Shown here piece by piece: positions 1 to 9,351 of a stretch of 64,000 nt of DNA (position 1 is its first letter; every line of letters begins with the position of its first letter). The position numbers and the translations under genes are program-made. Below the pieces are notes generated by a model, which worked only from the letters and a program-made list of their open reading frames with translations, was not told the origin of the DNA and made no database searches. The stretch covers positions 62,001-126,000 of the forward strand of contig NC_018022.1 in the NCBI RefSeq assembly GCF_000266905.1, in the 5' to 3' direction. Source of the DNA: Mycolicibacterium chubuense NBB4 (GTDB taxonomy: Bacteria; Actinomycetota; Actinomycetes; Mycobacteriales; Mycobacteriaceae).

Positions 1-215
1 CCGTCATCAGCTCCGGGGATCCGCTGGCGCTGTCGCGACGCGAGTATCAGGTGTTGGAGCGGTTGGCCATGGGAGAGAGCAACAGCGAAATTGCTCAGCA
101 GCTACGCCTAGCGCCGAACACCGTGAAGTCTTACGTTCAATCGCTATTGGCCCACCTTGACGCCCGCAACCGGTTGGACGCGGTGGTCAAGGCTCAACAG
201 GCCGGAATGCTCTAG
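1..215 (+). CDS. LuxR-family response regulator, C-terminal part (cut by window edge)
   Basis: Only the last ~70 residues are present. They form a LuxR/NarL helix-turn-helix: LSRREYQVLERLAMGESNSEIAQ, then a recognition helix with NTVKSYV. The frame is open to the left edge, so the receiver domain should lie outside the window. The stop lies inside the 3' end of the converging histidine kinase (29-bp tail-to-tail overlap). A NarL-type regulator next to a HisKA_3-type kinase is the classic two-component arrangement, so these two are probable partners although they are not co-transcribed. Confidence 0.85.
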   Translation, partial: VISSGDPLALSRREYQVLERLAMGESNSEIAQQLRLAPNTVKSYVQSLLAHLDARNRLDAVVKAQQAGML

Positions 216-1362
216 CCGCCGGTACCCACGCCCGCACTGTCCCGCCGCCTTCGTCGTTGCCTGCGCACGTCAGCCAGCCGCCGACGCGCTCGACGCTTTC
301 GGCCATCACCTCGAGGCCCATGCCGCGCTCGTCCTGCAATGTGATGTCCCCGGCCGTTCCGTCGTCGGCCACGGCCATGCCGACACCGTCGCTGTGGATA
401 TACAAACTTACGACCACGGAGTGGGCACCAGCGTGCTTCTCCACGTTGAGCAGGGCCTCGCGGGCGATCCGCCGTAAAACGTCCGCGCGGCCCGCATCCA
501 ACCGCGGCAGATCACCCAGTACAACCAATTCCGCTGCGACACCGGTTCGCTCGGAGAAGTCACGACAATCCCCCTGAAGGGCGACCGCGAGTGCCTTGTC
601 CTCGGGTGCATGATGGAGCGAGTACGTCTGGGAACGCAGCTCAGAGGTCGCCCGTTCCGTCAAAGCCAACGCATCAGTCAGCAGTTCCGCCATGTCACCG
701 CGCTGTGCGTCTGCCGCAGCGCGCGCCGACGTCAACGCCACCCGGAGGCTGAATAACGTCGCGCCGACCGAATCATGCAACCGTATTGCGAGGCGTTGCC
801 GTTCGCTGAACACCGCGACCTCCGCCATCTCGCGGGCACTATCGGCGACCTCCATCGCCACCGCGGTCTGTCGCGCCAAGCCCAGCAGGGCGGTCCGGTC
901 GGCGTCGGTCCATGCAACTGCGGACCGACGGGCCGCATAGAGGAGCCCGTAGAGTCGGTGGGCGCGCACGATCGGAGCAGCCATCACCGCGTGCAATCCC
1001 TCCGCCCGAACCGCGTGATCGAAGTCGTGCGTGATCGCCCGACTCAAGCTGTAGTCCGCGACGGCCGCGGTCCGACGCAACACCGCCGCCTGACCGCCAA
1101 GGCCTTCCTGAGGCCCGACCACCAAGCCGTTGAGCGCCTCCGTGCGCCCACCCACCACGGCGACGACCTCCATCGTGTCGTCCTCGGCGATCCGGTGCGC
1201 TCCGGCCGCCAAATCTGCGCCGAGCTCGCGGTGAACGATTTCCGCGCTGCGTCGAAGCGCCGCCGTTCCATCGAGCAGCGAGAGCATCGCGCTGAACTCA
1301 CTATCGATACCTAAGACAACCAAGTCGACGAAACCCCCTCTCGAGCGGCGGGTAGCCGACAA
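187..1362 (-). CDS. GAF-domain sensor histidine kinase (HisKA_3/NarX type)
   Basis: 391 residues without transmembrane segments, so a cytoplasmic sensor. A GAF-like domain covers roughly residues 25-175. The dimerisation/phosphoacceptor motif ERQRLAIRLHDSVG places the phospho-His at residue 196. The HATPase domain follows, with an N-box (EALLNVEKHA) and the G1 box VADDGTAG. It would autophosphorylate and signal to a LuxR-type regulator, probably the one at the left edge. The start at 1362 is the longest; an internal Met at the 'MLSLLDG' segment is an alternative. The 273-bp gap to the divergent alcohol dehydrogenase must hold both promoters. Confidence 0.85.
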   Translation of the reverse strand: MSATRRSRGGFVDLVVLGIDSEFSAMLSLLDGTAALRRSAEIVHRELGADLAAGAHRIAEDDTMEVVAVVGGRTEALNGLVVGPQEGLGGQAAVLRRTAAVADYSLSRAITHDFDHAVRAEGLHAVMAAPIVRAHRLYGLLYAARRSAVAWTDADRTALLGLARQTAVAMEVADSAREMAEVAVFSERQRLAIRLHDSVGATLFSLRVALTSARAAADAQRGDMAELLTDALALTERATSELRSQTYSLHHAPEDKALAVALQGDCRDFSERTGVAAELVVLGDLPRLDAGRADVLRRIAREALLNVEKHAGAHSVVVSLYIHSDGVGMAVADDGTAGDITLQDERGMGLEVMAESVERVGGWLTCAGNDEGGGTVRAWVPAARAFRPVEP

Positions 1363-1635
1363 ACATCACAGTAGCGCCTCGACCAGCTCCGGGAGGGCCG
1401 GGCACTCGCGTACTCCCGGCAAGCCGAGGAGCAGACTCGCAGCCGCGCTGGCGTCCCGCCGAGTGAGGTACACGACTCAACGGCCGGCGGGCTTCAACGC
1501 CGACTTGCTTGGGCAATCAACCACGTCTTGCGCGATGGGCACTGTGGCCGCGCGCGAGCGCCAAAGCAGCGTACTGTATGTCACACCGCGTGGGTGCTGT
1601 GACGTGGACTGCACACGAAGGGGACGGAGGTTGAC

Positions 1636-2874
1636 ATGAGGCTCGACACAGCGTCACCGACGCAGGCCCGGACGACCCGCGCTCTCCTGCCCGAACGGCA
1701 CCATGGCGCCTTAGAGACCGGTCCGACACGGTTGTTGAAGTTCCACGCGCCGGAGATTGTCTTCGGCATCGACTCGATGGGCGAGGCTGCTCACGCGGCC
1801 GTCCGTTTGGGTGCGCTGCGTCCAATGCTCGTGACCGATCCCGGCCTCATCGAGGCGGGATGGGTCACCGAACTCACGGAGCACCTAAGAAGCCAATGCG
1901 TGGACGCAAGTGTGTGGAGCGGAGTCACACCGAACCCAAAGGATCACGAGATCGCGGCAGGTTACGAGTTTTACCGCAGCCGCGGCTGTGATGTGCTGAT
2001 TGCGCTCGGTGGTGGCTCAGTCATCGACGCCGCCAAGGGGGTCGCGATCCTTGCGGGTAACGGCGGCGCAATCCTGGATTACGAGGGCGTAGACAACGTG
2101 CTGACGCCGATTCCACCACTGGTGGTCGTGCCGTCGACGTCGGGAACCGGAGCTGATGTCTCGCAGTTCTGCGTCATCACTGACACCGCGCGTGCTACCA
2201 AGATCACCATTTTGGGGCGGGCGCTGGTGCCGAACATCTCGGTTATCGACCCCCGGCTACTGACGACGATGCCCGAGTGGCTAAACGCCGCCACCGGGCT
2301 CGACGCGCTGACGCACGGCATTGAGGCGTTCGTGTCCCTGGGCCACAATCAACTCACCGACCATCACGCCCTGCGGGCAGTGGTGATGGTGACCGACAAC
2401 CTTACGAGGGCGATCGATACCCCCCACTACATGCCCGCCAGAGTGCTGATGGCCCAAGCAGCTTTGGAGGCTGGTCTGGCGTTCAGCAATGCCATCCTTG
2501 GGGCGGCACATGCCATGAGCCATCAAGTCGGCGGACTGCTTGATCTGCCGCACGGCGTCATCAACGGCGTGCTGTTGCCGCACGTCGTACGGTTCAACGC
2601 AGAGGTAGATCCTGTCCCCTACGCGACGATCGCGACTTGCCTTGGCCTCGCTGACAGCCGGGCGCCCGCTTGGGAGTCCGCGTTGGCCCTGGCAGACCGC
2701 TTGCACCAGTTGGCCACCGAGGTAGGGGTTCCCCGAGGTCTGGCAGACCTCGGGGTACGGGAAGATGACGTGCCGGTGCTCGCCGCAACAGCACTACAGG
2801 ACGCATGCATGTCCACAAACCCGCGGGCGGCTGATGAAATCCAGATGCAAGCTCTCTTCCGGGCGGCGATGTGA
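1636..2874 (+). CDS. Iron-containing alcohol dehydrogenase
   Basis: 412 residues, group III (Fe-dependent) alcohol dehydrogenase. Visible marks are the nucleotide-binding GGGSVIDAAKG segment, the PSTSGTGAD segment, and the metal-site residues in GLDALTHGIEAF and in AAHAMSHQVGGLLDLPHGVINGVLLPH. It oxidises short alcohols with NAD(P), or senses them through turnover. A purine-rich GGGACGGAGG precedes the ATG. The stop overlaps the GTG of the next gene by 4 bp (GTGA), so it is translationally coupled to a histidine kinase. The ErcA-type dehydrogenases of Pseudomonas have a comparable link to signalling genes. A regulatory or alcohol-sensing role is inference. Confidence 0.9.
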   Translation: MRLDTASPTQARTTRALLPERHHGALETGPTRLLKFHAPEIVFGIDSMGEAAHAAVRLGALRPMLVTDPGLIEAGWVTELTEHLRSQCVDASVWSGVTPNPKDHEIAAGYEFYRSRGCDVLIALGGGSVIDAAKGVAILAGNGGAILDYEGVDNVLTPIPPLVVVPSTSGTGADVSQFCVITDTARATKITILGRALVPNISVIDPRLLTTMPEWLNAATGLDALTHGIEAFVSLGHNQLTDHHALRAVVMVTDNLTRAIDTPHYMPARVLMAQAALEAGLAFSNAILGAAHAMSHQVGGLLDLPHGVINGVLLPHVVRFNAEVDPVPYATIATCLGLADSRAPAWESALALADRLHQLATEVGVPRGLADLGVREDDVPVLAATALQDACMSTNPRAADEIQMQALFRAAM

Positions 2875-4277
2875 CTGCGATTCCGGCGCATCGTCGTGGC
2901 GTGTTCACCAGAGACCTTGATCGGCTTACGGGCGTACGGTCCGGCAAGGGCACTTTTTATCCTCAATTTCGGGCTACCACGCAGCGCCTGGAACGCGTCG
3001 TGCACGCGCTCGACGCAATATCCCGGGCGTTGGTGCAGACCGTGGACGGACCAGAAAAGTTGGTTCGCGCGGTCGCGGATGCCGCACGCATCCACCTCGA
3101 GGCAGATTGGGTACTGCTTGCCCTGGCAGACGGAGCCCTACCCGATGCACATCCGCGGCATCTGATTCTCGACAACGAGGGGATCGCATATTCGTTCGAA
3201 GGCCTCGCGGGGACAAAAGATCCCAGCGGGCACACTCCCGATCTTGTCCTCGACCGGTTGCTCGACATACTGCGCGGACAGCTGGCGCAGTTTCGCCTGC
3301 CGGTGATTGAGAATCACCACGCCCACGTCCCGATAGAGCTCGACGGCGACGTTGTCGGGGCGTTCGCGGCCTGGACAGCCGGTCACCGTGTGCTCGACGG
3401 CACCGACGGCATTGTGATGCGAATCCTGTCTAGCCAGACGGCCGTGGCGCTACAGAATTCCGCACTGTTTCAACAGTCCCAGGTCCTACTGGCCGACTCG
3501 GAGCGCGCATGCGCGGTGGCCAGCAGACACGCGTCCGACCTTGCCGCGCGTAACGTCGAGTTGCTCGCCACACAGCGTGAACTCGATGCGGCACAGCGTC
3601 ATCAGCTACTTGACTGCGAACGGCACCGGATCGCACGCGAACTTCATGACAGCGTCGCGCAATGCGTGCTCTCGGCAGGTATGCAGATCGAGGTGTGCCG
3701 TAGCGAGGCCGAAGAACAGCTCGTTGACAAAGGCGGGCGGGCGTTGTTCGAGCGCCTGGACGTCGCCAAGGAACTGACACGCTCGGCGGTCGAGCAGTTA
3801 CGCTCGGCGATCTACACGTTAAATCACCGTAGCGACGCCCAGCGGTCCAGTTTGCCAGAGATGCTGGCGCAACTTGCCAACGTGCACATGCCCGATGACC
3901 TCCGCGTGACACTCCATGTCACCGGCGCTGCGGTGGAGTTGCGAAGCGGAGTCGAACACGCCCTCTTGCGAATTGCCGGCGAAGCTCTCTTCAACACGGC
4001 CATGCATGGCAGCGCCTCGAGAGCCATCGTGCGGCTCGCGTATAAACCGACGTCGGTGTCACTGTCGATCGCGGACGACGGAATCGGTGATCCCGAAAAG
4101 CTGCGAATGCTCCTGCGGCTCGCTGATGGCCCCGATGTCGACGGGCATCATCGCGGGCTAGCCAACATGGTGGCACGCGCCCGCGAGCACGGGGGAACCC
4201 TCGCCGTGCGCCGATCGCGGATGGGTGGTATTCAGTTGCTTGCCACGGTTCCCCACCCACCCGGGGTGGTGTCGTGA
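2871..4277 (+). CDS. GAF-domain sensor histidine kinase
   Basis: 468 residues, soluble. A GAF-like sensor lies at about residues 45-200, a predicted helical linker at 200-250, and HisKA_3 has RHRIARELHDSVAQ with the phospho-His at 259. The HATPase domain carries the SIADDGIGDPE G-box and a C-terminal GG[IT]-type region. The GTG start sits in the GTGA overlap with the upstream alcohol dehydrogenase stop, and the stop overlaps the next gene in the same way. The three genes are thus one tight operon. The GAF ligand is unknown; an alcohol or aldehyde signal is suggested only by the neighbour. Confidence 0.88.
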   Translation: MTAIPAHRRGVFTRDLDRLTGVRSGKGTFYPQFRATTQRLERVVHALDAISRALVQTVDGPEKLVRAVADAARIHLEADWVLLALADGALPDAHPRHLILDNEGIAYSFEGLAGTKDPSGHTPDLVLDRLLDILRGQLAQFRLPVIENHHAHVPIELDGDVVGAFAAWTAGHRVLDGTDGIVMRILSSQTAVALQNSALFQQSQVLLADSERACAVASRHASDLAARNVELLATQRELDAAQRHQLLDCERHRIARELHDSVAQCVLSAGMQIEVCRSEAEEQLVDKGGRALFERLDVAKELTRSAVEQLRSAIYTLNHRSDAQRSSLPEMLAQLANVHMPDDLRVTLHVTGAAVELRSGVEHALLRIAGEALFNTAMHGSASRAIVRLAYKPTSVSLSIADDGIGDPEKLRMLLRLADGPDVDGHHRGLANMVARAREHGGTLAVRRSRMGGIQLLATVPHPPGVVS

Positions 4278-4684
4278 GCCCGATGGTTGCGACCCCGGGT
4301 GCCGCGTCCCACGCAGCAAGAGCACAAGGCGCCGTTGGCCTTGTGCTCGTCGATGACCACGCGATCCTCCGCCAAGGGTTGCGGTCGGTCCTCGAACGCG
4401 AAGACGATCTGGTCGTCTTGGGCGAAGCTTCGTCTGAACCGGAGGCCGAAGCGGTGGTGGCCGCAACTCACCCCGACGTGGTACTCCTTGATTTGAAGTT
4501 GTCGACGGGGTCGGACTTCGAGGGGCTTTCCCTGTGTGCGAAGCTGTCCGACCTGCATCCCAGGCTCGGATTATTGATCCTCACCACGTTTCTCGATGAG
4601 GATCTTGTGGTGCGTGCGGTTCATGCCGGAGCTCGCGGCTACGTCGTGAAAGATGTTGACACCACGCGGCGGCATTTCCGATAG
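4274..4684 (+). pseudogene. NarL-type response regulator, truncated after the receiver domain
   Basis: A GTG start in the GTGA overlap with the kinase stop. The receiver domain is recognisable: acidic pocket VDDHAILRQGL, phospho-Asp in DVVLLDLKL, conserved Thr in LILTTF and Lys in GYVVKDV. After VKDVDT (about 4665) homology ends, and the frame stops at 4684 without any LuxR HTH. The point where it ends is where a GroEL fragment on the other strand begins, so the DNA-binding half was lost at a recombination junction. A receiver-only protein could still be phosphorylated. Confidence 0.75.
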
Positions 4685-5343
4685 TGGAACGTGTGGTTTA
4701 TCGGCGATGAGCACCTCGGCGGTCAGGAATATCGCCGCGATGGACGCCGCGTTTTCGAGCGCTAGTCGGGTTACCTTGAGCGGATCCATGATTCCGGCGG
4801 CTATCATGTCGCCGTACTGCCCGGTCGCGGCGTTCAGCCCGTGCCCGATCGGTAGGTGTCTTACCTTCTCGACTACAACCCCGCCTTCTAGCCCGGCGTT
4901 AACGGCGATCTGTTTCAACGGTGCGTGAAGAGACGTCCGCAGGACATTGGCGCCGATCGCATCATCGGCAGCGAGATCGAGCGTGTCGAAGGCGGTCACG
5001 GATGCTTGCAGCAACGCAACACCGCCGCCGGCCACAACGCCTTCTTCCGCGGCGGCCCTCGCGTTACGCACAGCGTCCTCGAGTCGATGTCTTCGTTCGT
5101 TGAGTTCGATCTCAGTTGCGGCGCCGATCCGGATCACCGCTGCCGCGCCGCTGAGCTTCGTCAAACGTTCCTGAAGTTTGTCTCTTTCATAATCGTCGGT
5201 CGCCGCCTCGATCGCGGTGGTGATTTCCTTGACCCGTCCCGCGATCTCGGCGGCGTTGCCGGCGCCGCCGATAATGGCGGTATCGCTTTTGGTGATCAGC
5301 ACGCGACGCGCGGTCCCGAGCAAATCGAGGCTCGTGGCCCACA
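4672..5343 (-). pseudogene. groEL: GroEL-like chaperonin, internal to C-terminal fragment
   Basis: About 220 residues align with the C-terminal 40% of Gro[63 protein letters not shown] and a variant of the [13 protein letters not shown] segment. There is no start codon of its own, and the N-terminal half is absent. It departs from housekeeping actinobacterial GroEL (for example [20 protein letters not shown]), which suggests the monooxygenase-associated GroEL paralogs (MimG/PrmG type). It is fused out of frame to a DUF4226-type gene on one side and abuts the cut response regulator on the other. Confidence 0.8.
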
Positions 5344-6017
5344 GTCTCGAAATTCGCGGCGAGCTGCGCCGCCTTCTCCTGAGCATTGCTGGCGACCTGC
5401 TTGGCCTCGGATGCCTTGCGGTCCAGGAACTCCGCGAGTTGCTCGCGGCCGGCGGCGGTGCCCAGCGTTGGCTGCATGGCGGTGACGCCCTGCTGGATCT
5501 CCTGCTGGATGCGCTGCAGCTGCGTCTTGGTCTGCGCGTCGGCGGTGTGCGCGTCGATGATGCTGCGCGCCAGCCCTTGATCGGCCTCGTTGAGGGCGTC
5601 GTGCGTCCTGCGCAGCCGGGCGTCGGAGGCTTCGGCCTCGTCGGCGCCCTTGCCGTCCCACCCTGCAGGGCGGACCGATCCCGGCGGCAGCGGGCGGTGA
5701 TCAGGCACCCACACCCCTGACCCTTCGGGGGACTCGGTGTAGCGGGGGCCCATCGGGTACTGCGGCGGACCGAGTTCACCCGGCTTCTTGAGGATCACCC
5801 CGCCGTCGTCGTGAATGCCGTCCAGGGTGGAGCGCGGCATGCCCGAGGAGGTGTTCATGTCCTGCTCGGGAATGTAGGGCGGGTACTGCGGGACCGGTGT
5901 GGGCATCGGGGACGGATACGGGTACGGCTCTAGCGTCGGCGTGTCCAGCGGCGGTAAGCCGCCCAGACCGCCGATACCCGTCATCAGGTCATCGACCTGC
6001 TGTTGCCAGAACCCCAC
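5340..6017 (-). pseudogene. DUF4226-like ESX-associated protein, 3' end lost
   Basis: Starts MGFWQQQVDDLMTG, has a Pro/Tyr-rich linker, then a helical C-terminal domain (about residues 140-225) with an Asp/Ala-His pattern ([19 protein letters not shown]) and an [18 protein letters not shown] helix. These resemble mycobacterial DUF4226 proteins, which occur near type VII secretion genes. Homology ends at about 5345, where the sequence switches to the GroEL fragment in another frame; the same frame stays open to 5187 only as nonsense. Probably just a few terminal residues are lost. The family call rests on pattern only. Confidence 0.55.
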
Positions 6018-6416
6018 GCCAACGAAGATAAACGCACGTCCCAGCCGTCGCCACTAGCTGGGCTGACTATCCCGCCAGAACGGCGCATAATCGCACATGT
6101 GTTCGATACCTGGGAACGGTCGACGGAGTATCCAACGCTGTTTCCGGCATCCCGGCGAGTCTGGGTGAACACAGCCCGGCAGCTGCCGCCGAGCACAGCA
6201 CGCATGGACGAGCTACCGCTCTGGGTGCGCAGCGGAGGTGTCTTCATCGAGCCGAGGATGCCCGGTCGGCTGATCGCGTGGCTGCGACGCAGTGACGGGA
6301 GCTGGGTCGCCGTCGTCGAGCTCGAACTTTCCAGCGCGAACCAGCGCTCACGGGCCACCGCCACGTTGTGGCTTCCCGCCGGCGACGTCAGCCCGGCCGA
6401 TGAGCAGTCCACGTAG
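6003..6416 (+). CDS. Hypothetical protein, 137 aa
   Basis: Unrecognised. It has no signal peptide or membrane segment. The central part (RSGGVFIEPRMPGRLIAWLRRSDGSWVAVVELEL) has a beta-rich look, and codon usage shows the GC-rich third positions expected here, better than the antisense frame of 164 residues. It overlaps the divergent DUF4226-type gene by 15 bp at the 5' end, so the real start could be slightly downstream. Confidence 0.55.
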   Translation: MPEPHANEDKRTSQPSPLAGLTIPPERRIIAHVFDTWERSTEYPTLFPASRRVWVNTARQLPPSTARMDELPLWVRSGGVFIEPRMPGRLIAWLRRSDGSWVAVVELELSSANQRSRATATLWLPAGDVSPADEQST

Positions 6417-6440
6417 CCCGAGATCGCCGCGGCGTCGGGC

Positions 6441-8201
6441 TCACACCTGGTCGAGACGATCTGCCAGCGCGTCATCACCGCGGCCGCGCAGCACTGCGCC
6501 GACGTCCTCGGGTCGACACGTCAAGGCCGCGGCAAGCGCTGCGGTCGGCTTGCGTACCGCATGGCCGACCAGCGTGCGCACCCAGACCGCCGGGGTGTCA
6601 TCCGCGAGCCGGACCGCTTCCAGTGTCGCGTCGTCGAGCCTGAACACCAGCACCAGGGTGTCACCGAGGACGGCCTCGGCGGCCAGGGCGTGAGCGCGTA
6701 GCGAGCCGATGGAGGCACCGTTGGTCGATGCGAGTCTCCAATGCATCGTGACCGGGCCTTGGGCACTGGCGAACGTTCGTTGACCGCCGGGGCGGACCCC
6801 GGCGGCGTGGGCCACCGCTTCGTGGATGCTTTGGCCTGACCCGCGCAGGACCTCCGTGGTGACCGGATGGGCGACGCGAATCTCGTTGCGCCCGTTACGG
6901 AAGGCGCCGCGGACGGTGTTCAGCGGAGGCACTGCCGGCCACCCATCGGCCTTGGTGCGTCGGCGCACGACGCCCTTCTCCTGGACGAACGCCAGAGTGT
7001 TCAGGTAGCTGATGATCGATGACTCGCTGATGTCGGGGTACTGAGCCCGAAGCTCGGCGATAAGTGTGGTCACGGCGGCGTTCCCGCCGGCCGCGTCGAT
7101 GCGTTCGCCGATCGCGTGGGCGATGTTGACGTATTCGGTGACGCCCCACTTCCGTAGTGCCCACGTGGTTCGGCTGGCGCGGACGAATTGTTCCCTCTTC
7201 GACAGAACTCGGTTGACATGGTCGAGACTCACGCCTTTGGTGTCCTGCGGTGCGATCGTGGCGTAGATGGTTTGGGCGGTCGCCGGGGCGCCCAGCAGGT
7301 GAAGCGCGGCTTCGATCATGTCGACGGTGGCATCGCTGGGCCAGCGCACCCAGACGTCGCCGAACCGGCGCAGCTTCAACTCGGTCTCCAAGAAGGTCAG
7401 CGCCACTCCGGTCGACAACTCCAGACTCGCCAGCGTGCCGAGCAGAGTGTCGGTGGTGGGGGCGCCCTGGTCGTCGAACACCGCCTCAACCGCGGCCAGC
7501 GCCCGGCCGCGAGACCCGCCAGTGTCCATCCACCCGCCGTGGCGGGTGTAGGGGCCGGCGATGTGCAGCAGCACCGCAGCGGTCCGACTGGCGGGATCGA
7601 CGTTCAGTCGGCGCAGTTCCAGGTCAGCGACATCGACGGGGGAGTACGGGCCCAGGCGTTGCCGGATGTGCTCGGCGTTCTCGACGACCTCGTGGTGGGC
7701 CGGATCGGCGACCAGCTCGGCGAACCGTGCTCGGGCCCGCGGCAGGTTGCGGCTGACCGAGACGGGGTTCACCCCGAGACGTTCGGCCAGCACGCGTTGC
7801 GGGACCGGCTCTGCCGCCCACACTTGGCCAGCCAGGATCTCGCGGTCGAAGTCGTCGAGTTGCCCGAGAAGGCGGGTCACCGCGGCGTCCGGGCCGACCG
7901 GGCCGGCGGTGATCGTGTCGTGGTGTACCTGGACTGCTTGCCGGGCGGCCTCGATCAAGGCCCGCACGGCCGCCTCGGCCACCTTAGGACGCAGCATGAG
8001 GGACTCGGGTGTTTGGTCGGCAACATCGGCCCAGCGCGGGAACTCCTCGGCGTACTTTCCCAGCCGCCGAGGCAACCGCGTGTACGGAATGGTGAACGGG
8101 CCGATGGTGTCGAAGTCTGGGACGAGATCGCGCAGGCGCGTGCTCAGTAGCGTCGGATCACGCCACCATTCCGGATCGTGTAGCTGGTCGATCAGATCCA
8201 C
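6441..8201 (-). CDS. Large protein with sigma-70 region-4-like HTH
   Basis: 586 residues. Near residues 125-165 there is a sigma region 4/HTH-type segment (RVLAERLGVNPVSVSRNLPRARARF). The rest is unlike sigma factors and lacks regions 2 and 3. A second helical segment, about residues 385-415, could be a winged-helix (AELRAQYPDISESSIISYL). Proteins of this kind turn up in actinobacterial accessory DNA with unknown function. It lies 6 bp downstream of a 103-aa gene on the same strand, so the two probably form one unit. DNA-binding regulator or defence component are both possible. Confidence 0.7.
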   Translation of the reverse strand: MDLIDQLHDPEWWRDPTLLSTRLRDLVPDFDTIGPFTIPYTRLPRRLGKYAEEFPRWADVADQTPESLMLRPKVAEAAVRALIEAARQAVQVHHDTITAGPVGPDAAVTRLLGQLDDFDREILAGQVWAAEPVPQRVLAERLGVNPVSVSRNLPRARARFAELVADPAHHEVVENAEHIRQRLGPYSPVDVADLELRRLNVDPASRTAAVLLHIAGPYTRHGGWMDTGGSRGRALAAVEAVFDDQGAPTTDTLLGTLASLELSTGVALTFLETELKLRRFGDVWVRWPSDATVDMIEAALHLLGAPATAQTIYATIAPQDTKGVSLDHVNRVLSKREQFVRASRTTWALRKWGVTEYVNIAHAIGERIDAAGGNAAVTTLIAELRAQYPDISESSIISYLNTLAFVQEKGVVRRRTKADGWPAVPPLNTVRGAFRNGRNEIRVAHPVTTEVLRGSGQSIHEAVAHAAGVRPGGQRTFASAQGPVTMHWRLASTNGASIGSLRAHALAAEAVLGDTLVLVFRLDDATLEAVRLADDTPAVWVRTLVGHAVRKPTAALAAALTCRPEDVGAVLRGRGDDALADRLDQV

Positions 8202-8207
8202 GGCCGA

Positions 8208-8519
8208 CTAGGACCGGTAGAAGGCTTCGGCGAGCTGGCCCAGCTTCCAAACGGTCAGCGAGGGATCGGTGGGGGAGTCGTCCAAGGACAGATACCCGTG
8301 CAGCCAGCCATCCAGGAAGTGTTCGCGCCGCACGAAGTCCGCCACGGATTCCCCGGCGGCGCTGATGTTCCTGAGTATTGCGATGGCTCGCTCGAAGTGC
8401 TCGCCGTCCACGCCGTTGCGCTCGGCCAGGGCCTTGATCTCGTCGTGCTGGCCCGGTTCGTTGAGGACTATCGCGGCCAGTTCGAAAGTGTAGGGGCGGT
8501 TAAGGGCCATCGAGGCCAC
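8208..8519 (-). CDS. Hypothetical protein, 103 aa, upstream partner of the sigma-4-like gene
   Basis: Acidic, mostly helical small protein (ALNRPYTFELAAIVLNEPGQ...), with no recognised domain. The stop is 6 bp before the start of the 586-residue gene on the same strand, pointing to an operon and possibly a complex. The first Met is at 8519; a second Met at the MALNRPY segment, three codons in, is about equally likely. Confidence 0.6.
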   Translation of the reverse strand: MASMALNRPYTFELAAIVLNEPGQHDEIKALAERNGVDGEHFERAIAILRNISAAGESVADFVRREHFLDGWLHGYLSLDDSPTDPSLTVWKLGQLAEAFYRS

Positions 8520-8570
8520 CTCTCATTCTCGTCGCTGTGTCTATCCCGTTGTCGTTCCGACGTATTCGGC

Positions 8571-9335
8571 TCACAGCGGAGCCGATTCAGTGTTGCCGTC
8601 ACACGGCGGACCCCACAGTCCGCGGCGAGCGTTGCGCGCCTGCTCCTCGGCGGCTGAGATGTCGGGATAGCGGCTCACCGGCTTGCGGTCATACACGTAG
8701 GAACGGGCCATGCCGGCGGCAGCCGCCGTGACGGAGAAGTCCCGCCCGTCCGCCATCTCGACGTAGGCCAAGGTTCTTCCGAAGCGGTCGTGGGAGTCCT
8801 GCGAGGGATCAGCGACCAGCGCGACGCGTTGGCCAGTGAGCGTGTCCGCCGCGAATTTCGCCGCTTCCGGGCCCCAGCATCCGACGGACCAGCCTGGCTT
8901 ATGCACCTCCGGACTGTCGATACCCAACACGCGAATGCGCAGACGACCTCGAATGTCATCCCGAACATCGAGGGTGTCGCCGTCCACAGCGCGGAGCACG
9001 GTCGCGGTGGCCGTCGCAGGTGCGGCCCCGGCCGGCGGGGAGGAGGGCGTGCACGACGTCAGGGCACCGGCCACCAGGCATGCGGCGCCAAGGCGGGTGG
9101 ACGTCCGATCGCGTTGCGCCGCCGGCGTTTCCAGACTTGCGGTCGCTCTGTGCTGGCAACGAGGCTCACCTGGCAGTGTGAAGCATCGCTGCACGCCGCG
9201 ACGCACGATGTACCCGCGCCCACACGACGCGCACACCGGCCGAATGTTCTCCGACGATCCGACCCGCGGCCGGGCCCCCGGCGCGAGCGGCCGAAAGGCC
9301 CACCGCGCCCCGCTGTAGTTATTGCCTCGCACCAT
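8571..9335 (-). CDS. Thermonuclease-like (SNase) protein, probable lipoprotein
   Basis: The C-terminal 150 residues are a staphylococcal-nuclease fold: VLRAVDGDTLDV, RVLGIDSPEVHKPG, FAADTLTGQRVAL, DRFGRTLAYV and ARNARRGLWG. Arg/Asp/Glu active-site positions of the family are visible (DGDT, IDSPE, DRFGR). Upstream there is a hydrophobic stretch ending in ALTSC that reads like a lipobox, so the mature protein is likely exported and anchored. The region before it has no convincing start near the signal; the open frame to 9335 contains a CxxC segment, so the true 5' end is uncertain. Confidence 0.75.
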   Translation of the reverse strand: MVRGNNYSGARWAFRPLAPGARPRVGSSENIRPVCASCGRGYIVRRGVQRCFTLPGEPRCQHRATASLETPAAQRDRTSTRLGAACLVAGALTSCTPSSPPAGAAPATATATVLRAVDGDTLDVRDDIRGRLRIRVLGIDSPEVHKPGWSVGCWGPEAAKFAADTLTGQRVALVADPSQDSHDRFGRTLAYVEMADGRDFSVTAAAAGMARSYVYDRKPVSRYPDISAAEEQARNARRGLWGPPCDGNTESAPL

Positions 9336-9351
9336 GTTTCGATCTCCATCC

